A DNA stretch of 11,694 nt. Source: Chloroflexota bacterium (GTDB taxonomy: Bacteria > Chloroflexota > Anaerolineae > Promineifilales > Promineifilaceae). Position numbers and translations under genes: made by a program. This document shows positions 6,816 through 11,694 of this stretch, piece by piece (position 1 is the stretch's first letter; each line of letters opens with the position of its first letter). The stretch spans positions 1-11,694 of the forward strand of contig QQUD01000052.1 of the NCBI GenBank assembly GCA_008501785.1, read 5' to 3'. The notes beneath the pieces were generated by a model that saw nothing but the letters and a program-made list of their open reading frames with translations, was not told the DNA's origin and searched no databases.

Positions 6816-9035
6816 ATGATGATTAATTTTAATTTTGAAACAAAGACATTTAATTTGATATTAGCACGTAGTCAATATGTGTTTCAGGTGAACGGAAACG
6901 GCCGTCTTGTGCATCTCACCTGGGGGCCAAAACCCGCAGATGCCACGAATGACGATTTGATTAGCGGGCAAACGCATTTCGAACAGGGCGATTTTGGCTC
7001 GTTTGAAGGGCAAGCACGCCCCGATGAATTGATTACATTTGGAGATGTGAGCCAGCATGAAGTGTCGCTGAAGGTGAACTTTGCTACGCTGCCGGACAAT
7101 GTGCAGCCAAACGAAGCCCCGCTGCTGCCAATTCGGGACGTGCGCCTGGTGTATGTGGACCACGAGATTGTGACGGATGCTGAGCCAGGGTATGCGCCGC
7201 AGCATGGATTGGAAACGGCCGTTTCAACCTCTCGCCAAACCCTGCGCGTCAACATGCAAGACCCAAAGCAGCCGCTGAAAGCCACGCTTTGCTACCGCAT
7301 CACACCCGAACACGACATTATCGAGCGCTGGGTTGAGTTGGAAAATGGTGGTGATGTGCCGGTTGAGGTAGAACAGTTGTTTTCGGGGGTGTGGCATATA
7401 GGAAACGGCCGTTATGACCTCACCACCGTCTCCGGTGCATGGGCACGCGAATTTATGACCGAACGTAACCTACTGCCGATTGGGATGCACATTGTCGAAC
7501 ACCGCACCACACAAACAGGGCACCACGCCAATCCTATTTTCATGCTCAACCGCACTGGCCAGGCTTGGGAAGAATCTGGCACGGTTTATTTTGGACAGTT
7601 GGCCTATAGTGGCTCATGGCGGCTTGCGTTTGAAAGCATCCACAATCTGAACATGCGTGTGCATAGTGGCTACAATCCTGTTGATTTTCATCTGGAACTG
7701 GCTCCAGGCGAAACGCACAAAACGCCAGCGATGATTGGCGGTGTGTCCAACTGTGGATGGGGTGGGGCCAGTCGTCGTATGCACGCGCATTTGCGCGAAC
7801 GAGTGCTGCCACAGCCGCCACAGCTGCCAGAACTGCGGCCCGTTCTTTATAACAGTTGGGAAGCAACCTATTTTGGTTTAACCGAACAGAATCAAATTGA
7901 ACTGGCCCGAAAAGCTGCCGACATGGGCGTCGAGCTATTTTGTGTAGACGATGGCTGGTTTGGTGGTCGGCGTCACGATCATGCCGGATTGGGCGATTGG
8001 GTGGTGAGTAAGGATGTGTTTCCAAACGGTTTGCAGCCACTGATTGATGAAGTTCACCGGCTAGGGATGTCGTTTGGGTTATGGGTTGAACCAGAAATGG
8101 TCAATCCTGATTCTGATTTGTATCGGGCGCATCCTGAGTGGGTGCTGCACTTCCCCGGTCGGCCGCGCACCGAACAACGTTTTCAACTCATGCTCGATTT
8201 GGGCCGGCGTGAAGTGGTTGCGTACCTTTTTGATGCGCTAGACAAGCTGATGGCTGAATATGAGATTAAGTTTATCAAATGGGACATGAACCGGTATCCC
8301 AATCCGCCAGGGTCTGTGGCGGGCAAGGCAATCTGGCAAGCACATGTGGCCGGTGCCTATGAAATTATGGACCGGCTGCGCAGCAAGTACCCGCATTTGT
8401 CGATTCAAAGCTGCTCAGGCGGGGGGGGGCGCATTGATGCAGGCATTATGGCTCGTACCGATCAGGTGTGGACAAGTGACAACACGGATGCGCTGACGCG
8501 GGTTGCCATTCAAGAAGGGTACAGCCTCGCTTATCCGGCACGGGCAATGGAAGCATGGGTGACACATCGCCAAAACCACCAGACCGGGCGCATTTTAGAT
8601 ACAAGCACACGTTTCCATGTGGCGATGCGTGGCGCGTTGGGCATTGGGTCGAATCTGAATGAATTAGATGCGCGTGAGTTGAAGGAATACGGCCGTTTCA
8701 TCAAATTCTACAAACAAATGCGCCACGTCGTGCAAAATGGCGACTTGTATCGTTTACAGCGGCTAGAAGAATTTGGTTCGTCGGTTGTGCAATACGTGCT
8801 GCCAGGTGGACGCGAAGCTGTTTACTCAGCCGTGGTTGTTGATCACAAAATTGGGCAGTTCCGCCCTTCGCCGCCGCTGAAACAGCTCAACAGCAGTGCC
8901 ACCTACGCTATGTTTGATGAACACGGTCAGGAAGTGCGCCGCATGTCGGGGTATGAACTAATGACACGCGGCATGCCAGGCCATGCGATGGTGGGGATTG
9001 GGTTTGGGGTGACGCTTTATTTGAAAGAGATATAA
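6816..9035 (+). CDS. GH36 alpha-galactosidase
   Basis: The 739-residue product has the full GH36 layout: an N-terminal beta-sandwich (about 1-330), a catalytic (beta/alpha)8 barrel (about 340-660) and a C-terminal beta domain. It hydrolyses terminal alpha-1,6-galactose from melibiose, raffinose or galactomannan fragments (EC 3.2.1.22). Motifs are YNSWEATYF (345-353), VDDGWFG (377-383), LGDW (392-395), GLWVEPEMVNPDSDLY (421-436), FIKWDMNR with nucleophile D490 (486-493), QSCSGGGGRID (531-541) and VWTSDNTDA with acid/base D555 (551-559). The spacing of 65 residues between the two catalytic Asp residues matches characterised family members. There is no signal peptide, so it is cytoplasmic, like the tetrameric bacterial GH36 enzymes. 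The start is ambiguous between 6816 and 6819; the Shine-Dalgarno at 6808-6813 favours 6819. A run of nine G (8421-8429) encodes part of the GGGG motif and the frame is intact there. Its neighbours suggest galactomannan or raffinose-type oligosaccharide use. Confidence 0.96.
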   Translation: MMINFNFETKTFNLILARSQYVFQVNGNGRLVHLTWGPKPADATNDDLISGQTHFEQGDFGSFEGQARPDELITFGDVSQHEVSLKVNFATLPDNVQPNEAPLLPIRDVRLVYVDHEIVTDAEPGYAPQHGLETAVSTSRQTLRVNMQDPKQPLKATLCYRITPEHDIIERWVELENGGDVPVEVEQLFSGVWHIGNGRYDLTTVSGAWAREFMTERNLLPIGMHIVEHRTTQTGHHANPIFMLNRTGQAWEESGTVYFGQLAYSGSWRLAFESIHNLNMRVHSGYNPVDFHLELAPGETHKTPAMIGGVSNCGWGGASRRMHAHLRERVLPQPPQLPELRPVLYNSWEATYFGLTEQNQIELARKAADMGVELFCVDDGWFGGRRHDHAGLGDWVVSKDVFPNGLQPLIDEVHRLGMSFGLWVEPEMVNPDSDLYRAHPEWVLHFPGRPRTEQRFQLMLDLGRREVVAYLFDALDKLMAEYEIKFIKWDMNRYPNPPGSVAGKAIWQAHVAGAYEIMDRLRSKYPHLSIQSCSGGGGRIDAGIMARTDQVWTSDNTDALTRVAIQEGYSLAYPARAMEAWVTHRQNHQTGRILDTSTRFHVAMRGALGIGSNLNELDARELKEYGRFIKFYKQMRHVVQNGDLYRLQRLEEFGSSVVQYVLPGGREAVYSAVVVDHKIGQFRPSPPLKQLNSSATYAMFDEHGQEVRRMSGYELMTRGMPGHAMVGIGFGVTLYLKEI

Positions 9036-9037
9036 GA

Positions 9038-9121
9038 AATAATGAATTGTGAATAATTAATAATGAATTGTGAAGTTAAGAATGCACGCATTCACCATTC
9101 ACAATTCGTTATTAATTATTC
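9038..9121. repeat. Long inverted repeat with internal direct repeat between convergent genes
   Basis: Bases 9051-9074 pair with 9098-9121 over 24 positions with one mismatch (G9108, which would form a G-T pair). Inside the loop a second hairpin, GAATGC-AC-GCATTC-like, lies at 9080-9093. The 16-mer AATAATGAATTGTGAA is present twice in direct orientation (9038-9053 and 9059-9074). The element fills the 87-base gap between the convergent alpha-galactosidase and oxidoreductase genes and ends next to the latter's stop codon. It can act as a bidirectional transcription barrier, and its direct-plus-inverted build resembles 6573-6656. Confidence 0.7.
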
Positions 9122-9122
9122 A

Positions 9123-9617
9123 TTATTCTTTCGGTGTTAACACCACTACCGGAATGCGCCGCTTGGCGCGTTTTTTATATCCGTTGTAGCTGGGATAGTG
9201 GCTAACGGCACGCTGCCAGCAGGTTTCGTATTCGGCTCCTGTGGCTTCGTGGGTGGTGAAAACGGCCGTTTTCCCATTCACAGCCACCGTTGCAGTAGAG
9301 TTAGCATGTAAGTTGTGATACCAGGCTGGGAATTTCGGTCGCCCCCAATTGGAAGCAATCAGGATGATTTGCTCGTTGTGCGGAATGCCAATCAGCGGCA
9401 CGGAACGCGGTTGCCCACTGCGTGCGCCGGTGGTGGTGAGTGTGAGGAAGGGCAGTCCGGTGAGCAGGGTGAGGGTCATGTAACGGCCGTTTGTCATCTG
9501 CAACACCACCCGATCTACATGATGCAAGGTGTGCGACAACAGCCAAATCACGGGACGCAATGTGCCCAGCATTTTGAAGAATGGATGCCACCAGCGAGGT
9601 TTTTGGAATTGAATCAT
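9123..9617 (-). CDS. Deazaflavin (F420)-dependent nitroreductase/quinone reductase family protein
   Basis: The 164-residue protein matches the DDN / DUF385 family (nitroreductase family deazaflavin-dependent oxidoreductase, a split beta-barrel fold). The signature runs from LTTTGARSGQPRSVPLIG (about 58-75) through ILIASNWGRPKFPAWYHNL (about 85-103) to the C-terminal IPVVVLTP. Characterised relatives use reduced coenzyme F420 to reduce quinones or nitro compounds; the physiological substrate here is unknown. The N-terminal 45 residues contain a hydrophobic or amphipathic stretch, GTLRPVIWLLSHTL, that may contact the membrane, as in DDN. The ATG (9617-9615) overlaps the stop of the upstream DUF2277 gene as ATGA, so the two are probably translationally coupled, and no separate Shine-Dalgarno is seen. 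Two ACGGCCGT palindromes fall inside the gene (9262 and 9483). An F420-using host, such as Chloroflexota or Actinomycetota, is implied if the cofactor assignment holds. Confidence 0.88.
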   Translation of the reverse strand: MIQFQKPRWWHPFFKMLGTLRPVIWLLSHTLHHVDRVVLQMTNGRYMTLTLLTGLPFLTLTTTGARSGQPRSVPLIGIPHNEQIILIASNWGRPKFPAWYHNLHANSTATVAVNGKTAVFTTHEATGAEYETCWQRAVSHYPSYNGYKKRAKRRIPVVVLTPKE

Positions 9618-9817
9618 GAGGGTGTGTTGAGATTGTCGAATAAGGTGCGGGAGATGGTGGCGATGTCGGAAACGGCCGTTTCAAACGCTGCCTGATTCTT
9701 TATAGAAGGTTTACGATACCCTGAAATCTTGCGCACAAATTGCAGTGCGGCTTCCGCCAACTCGGTATTGGTGGGTGGGCGATCTGGGTAACGTAGTTGT
9801 TTGATGTTACGACACAT
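9614..9817 (-). CDS. DUF2277 family small protein
   Basis: The 67-residue product begins MCRNIKQLRYPDRPPT and continues with ELAEAALQFVRKISGYRKPS and a helical tail. This matches the DUF2277 family, whose members start MCRNIK, have a PPAT-like segment and an AALQFVRKxSGxRKPS core. No biochemical function is known to me. The start at 9817 is chosen over the upstream in-frame ATG (9850) because it gives the family N-terminus and has a strong GGAGG Shine-Dalgarno (complement of 9824-9828) six bases upstream. The stop overlaps the start of the F420-type oxidoreductase gene by ATGA, so the two form a coupled pair. A palindrome, ACGGCCGT (9672-9679), encodes Thr-Ala-Val within the AAFETAVSD segment, where relatives usually carry an AAF-x-x-AV sequence. 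Confidence 0.88.
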   Translation of the reverse strand: MCRNIKQLRYPDRPPTNTELAEAALQFVRKISGYRKPSIKNQAAFETAVSDIATISRTLFDNLNTPS

Positions 9818-9823
9818 GGGGGG

Positions 9824-9828
9824 CCTCC
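9824..9828 (-). promoter_or_regulatory. Strong Shine-Dalgarno fixing the DUF2277 start
   Basis: GGAGG on the minus strand, six bases before the ATG at 9817-9815. It supports the MCRNIK start rather than the ATG eleven codons upstream. Confidence 0.8.
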
Positions 9829-9948
9829 GGGGGTAGTGATTGGTAATCAATGAACAGAAAACAGTTGTTAGAGTACTTTACGGCCGTTTTGTAGATTTGA
9901 CAATATTTAAAAAGTGTCACCATACATCGTTAAATAAATAGTTAATAC

Positions 9949-10001
9949 TTCCCCGGAAACTTTCTGATAAGCAAATGGTCTGAAATTTAGTTTCCGGGGA
10001 A
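9949..10001. repeat. Perfect 13-bp GC-rich inverted repeat with 27-base loop
   Basis: TTCCCCGGAAACT at 9949-9961 pairs perfectly with AGTTTCCGGGGAA at 9989-10001. Inside and beside the stem, TTTCTGA (9961-9967) can alternatively pair with TCAGAAA (10004-10010), so two competing folds are possible. It lies 36 bases beyond the lipoprotein stop and upstream of the DUF2277 gene on the minus strand. There is no T run, so it is not a clear intrinsic terminator; it may stabilise the lipoprotein mRNA 3' end or be a small repeat element. Confidence 0.6.
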
Positions 10002-10036
10002 ATTCAGAAATTTAATTTAACAATGTACTAATACAC

Positions 10037-11101
10037 CTATTCTAAATAGTTCTGAGAAAAATCATCGATATGCTTAGTAATCAATGCTTCAAATTGAGTG
10101 AGATTTTCTCCTTTCGTATCTCCTTCAATCGTGATGGGACCATATTCACCATAATCGAAAAATGTGATTTGAAAGCAATCTGTGCAATCCGTTGTTTCAT
10201 ACCTGAGATCGTCATTTCTAAATTTATTATCTGAAAAAACGTAGCTGTTCAGAGTTTTCTCCAACATCGGAATAGAATCTATAGGTGCATTTTTTCCGTC
10301 CCCTGTCGATAGGGCAACTGCGCCGCCAGCATAAATTGTAAAAGACCTTTGTTCATCCAAAATACCATTTTCGTAAAACGTTGATGTAAAAACGTGATCC
10401 ATCTCATTTGATAACCCTAACACGCTTTCCAAAAATAGTTTGATTAGATGATAGGTATAGACAGCCGATGTTTGAATTTCATGCGCGGTATCTGCGGGTA
10501 CAGGTGCAGAAAGTTGAATCTCTTCTCCAATGACAAAATTACCGAATTGATCGTCTGCCGGATGGTAAAAATTAATCCGGGAGCAATCGTCACAGCTTGC
10601 ATTTTGTATCAAATCTAAATCATTTGCGCTCCATAGCGATGCAGAAAATAAAATAAGATAACTGTGCAACAGTTCAACTTCGTCAGTTGGTACAAAATAC
10701 TCTGTGCCGTTAGCCAACAAGACGCGACCATTTGTAAATATAGAAAAGTTAAATGTATTATTCCGAATTCTTATCGATTGTGCCTCAATCAAAAGGTCAG
10801 ACGTAGGGGGTGTCGTGTCCAGAACTGGCTCGAGGGTGGGTTGAATGGGTGTGCTGGTTGGCGTAGGTGAATTTGTGGGGGAAAGTTCAGCAATAGGTTG
10901 ATACGGTGTGCTTGTTGCAAAGATTCTTGGTATGGGTGTGTTTGTGGCATCTGCTTCAGGTGATGCCGTTGTTTCTGCCTCATTCAGCAGTTGGGCATTC
11001 ACTTGGGGTGAATTGTTTTTTTGGCATCCTAGAAGTGTGATAGTAAATGTGAAAATAAAAAGTACATATTTGATGTGTCTGTGAGATTGTGTTGATTTCA
11101 T
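10037..11101 (-). CDS. Lipoprotein with Pro/Thr linker and duplicated C-x-D-C domain, function unknown
   Basis: The 354-residue protein has a lipoprotein signal: positive start (MKSTQSHRHIK), hydrophobic segment (YVLFIFTFTITL) and lipobox LLGC with Cys26 as the lipidation site. A Pro/Thr/Ser-rich, low-complexity linker (about 45-100, with TPTPTSTP) follows, as in many Chloroflexota surface lipoproteins. The exported part contains two related domains of about 100 residues. Repeat 1 (about 115-222) starts TFNFSIFTNGRVLLANG and contains CDDC at 170-173. Repeat 2 (about 252-350) starts SFTIYAGGAVALSTGDG and contains CTDC at 306-309. In both, the cysteine motif precedes a strand, I-N/T-F, and an acidic turn. 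I do not recognise the family. The paired cysteines could form disulfides or bind a metal. The gene is visibly more AT-rich than its neighbours and lacks the ACGGCCGT palindrome, possibly reflecting different origin. The start has no clear Shine-Dalgarno, but no better Met precedes the signal sequence. Confidence 0.85.
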   Translation of the reverse strand: MKSTQSHRHIKYVLFIFTFTITLLGCQKNNSPQVNAQLLNEAETTASPEADATNTPIPRIFATSTPYQPIAELSPTNSPTPTSTPIQPTLEPVLDTTPPTSDLLIEAQSIRIRNNTFNFSIFTNGRVLLANGTEYFVPTDEVELLHSYLILFSASLWSANDLDLIQNASCDDCSRINFYHPADDQFGNFVIGEEIQLSAPVPADTAHEIQTSAVYTYHLIKLFLESVLGLSNEMDHVFTSTFYENGILDEQRSFTIYAGGAVALSTGDGKNAPIDSIPMLEKTLNSYVFSDNKFRNDDLRYETTDCTDCFQITFFDYGEYGPITIEGDTKGENLTQFEALITKHIDDFSQNYLE

Positions 11102-11358
11102 TGATTTCGATGACTAATTTGATGTTGAACGTTATTTGATTGTGAAAGGTTATCCAAACTTGACAAGATATAGGCAGGGGAATTATATGTGGGAAACGGC
11201 CGTTTTCCAACAACACTTTTGATTAATTATCAGATTTATCATGAAAAATCACACAACGCTTACATTTTGGCATATAATGATTGTCAAGAGTCGTCGTCAT
11301 CTAACTGGACTGGGACATCCATATGGGATTGCCTGTCTAAAATCTGGTTAATTCTAAA
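11102..11358. promoter_or_regulatory. Divergent intergenic region with palindrome and possible + strand promoter
   Basis: This 257-base AT-rich gap lies between divergent starts. On the + strand TTGACA (11160-11165) is followed after 18 bases by TATATG (11184-11189), a possible sigma-70-type promoter. The palindrome GGAAACGGCCGTTTTCC (11192-11208) starts two bases after it, in a position where an operator could block initiation. A second TATAAT at 11273-11278 lacks a recognisable -35 box. No gene was seen in the gap. Confidence 0.3.
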
Positions 11359-11694
11359 ATGAATAAGCAAATCCATATTTATTCGCTGTTATTTGGGGTG
11401 GTCATCCTATCAATCCTAACCTTACCAGTTTCGACAACCCCGTACCATTCTCAAACAAAAGAATCGATAATCGTTGATCCGGTTGGGTCTGCATGTGGCC
11501 AAAATAGCTACCTTGAATACGTTGGCGCGTTTCATATCGACTGGGGTGGGCCTCAACTTCAATACAAAGATTTTCATCTAATCTCTATTTACTCCCTAAT
11601 CAATCCCGTATCCGGTTCTCAACAGCGGCGGCTAGAACTACAGTTTGTTGCAGGACAACTCCCTCATGAGCTTAGTGACGAAATATCGGGTTGG
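11359..11694 (+). CDS. Exported protein of unknown function, 3' end outside the window
   Basis: An open frame of 112 codons starts at ATG 11359 and runs to the window edge without a stop. The N-terminus, MNKQIHIYSLLFGVVILSIL followed by TLPVSTTPYHSQ, looks like a Sec signal peptide or a signal anchor, with likely cleavage around residue 24-33. The visible mature part (about 35-112) has a single Cys at residue 46, a YVGAFHIDWGGPQLQY stretch and an alternating hydrophobic pattern suggesting beta structure. I do not recognise a family. It is transcribed divergently from the lipoprotein gene, and both products would leave the cytoplasm, so they may share regulation. There is no strong Shine-Dalgarno before the ATG (TTAATTCTAAA). 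The reading frame and the signal-like start support a real gene; its role is unknown. Confidence 0.6.
   Translation, partial: MNKQIHIYSLLFGVVILSILTLPVSTTPYHSQTKESIIVDPVGSACGQNSYLEYVGAFHIDWGGPQLQYKDFHLISIYSLINPVSGSQQRRLELQFVAGQLPHELSDEISGW

Noticed and set aside
7546..8040. A 164-codon minus-strand frame inside the alpha-galactosidase gene
   Set aside because: It lies antisense to the conserved GH36 catalytic region and its product is low in recognisable structure; treated as a shadow.
9301..9695. Alternative frames over the oxidoreductase gene on both strands
   Set aside because: The DDN-family signature is unambiguous in the frame 9123-9617; the others overlap it without any domain.
9818..9850. 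Upstream ATG for the DUF2277 protein
   Set aside because: The added 11 residues contain the codons of the GGAGG ribosome binding site and precede the family-defining MCRNIK start.

Overview
The window looks like a chromosomal segment of an environmental bacterium. It is most plausibly a member of Chloroflexota (Anaerolineae-like). This placement is an inference, resting on a lipoprotein with a Pro/Thr-rich TPTPTSTP-type linker, a deazaflavin (F420)-type nitroreductase, Cph1/Rcp1-style two-component genes and a cytoplasmic glycoside phosphorylase set. No rRNA, tRNA, CRISPR array or transposase gene was seen.

Left part (1-3967, + strand): a signalling cluster. It starts with the C-terminal ATPase domain of a histidine kinase whose upstream half is missing or broken. 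Next is a stand-alone Rcp1-type receiver (start codon overlapping the kinase stop), then, 8 bases later, a 1022-residue hybrid kinase with the order REC-REC-PAS-PAS-PAS-like-HisKA-HATPase-REC. The tight spacing suggests one transcript and a multi-step phosphorelay.

Middle part (4070-9035, + strand): three cytoplasmic carbohydrate enzymes. They are a GH130 subfamily-2 beta-mannoside phosphorylase, an AGE-superfamily cellobiose/mannobiose 2-epimerase and a GH36 alpha-galactosidase. Together they fit intracellular breakdown of imported galactomannan or mannan oligosaccharides: GH36 trims galactose, the epimerase converts the reducing-end sugar, and GH130 releases mannose-1-phosphate. They are not a tight operon, because each gap of about 250 bases holds its own inverted-repeat element.

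Right part (9123-11101, - strand): a F420-type oxidoreductase, translationally coupled to an upstream DUF2277 protein, then a lipoprotein with two copies of a domain carrying a C-x-D-C motif. At the right edge a divergent + strand gene begins, encoding an unrecognised exported protein that runs off the window.

The most striking signal is not a gene. The 8-base palindrome ACGGCCGT occurs 19 times in 11.7 kb, often as GGAAACGGCCGTTTC, in all three codon phases, on genes of both strands and in non-coding gaps. It behaves like a highly iterated palindrome of the cyanobacterial HIP1 type. It is dense over 4.1-9.9 kb and absent from the lipoprotein gene. Several distinct inverted-repeat elements also lie in the intergenic gaps, including a paired REP-like element whose two halves differ by compensatory stem changes.
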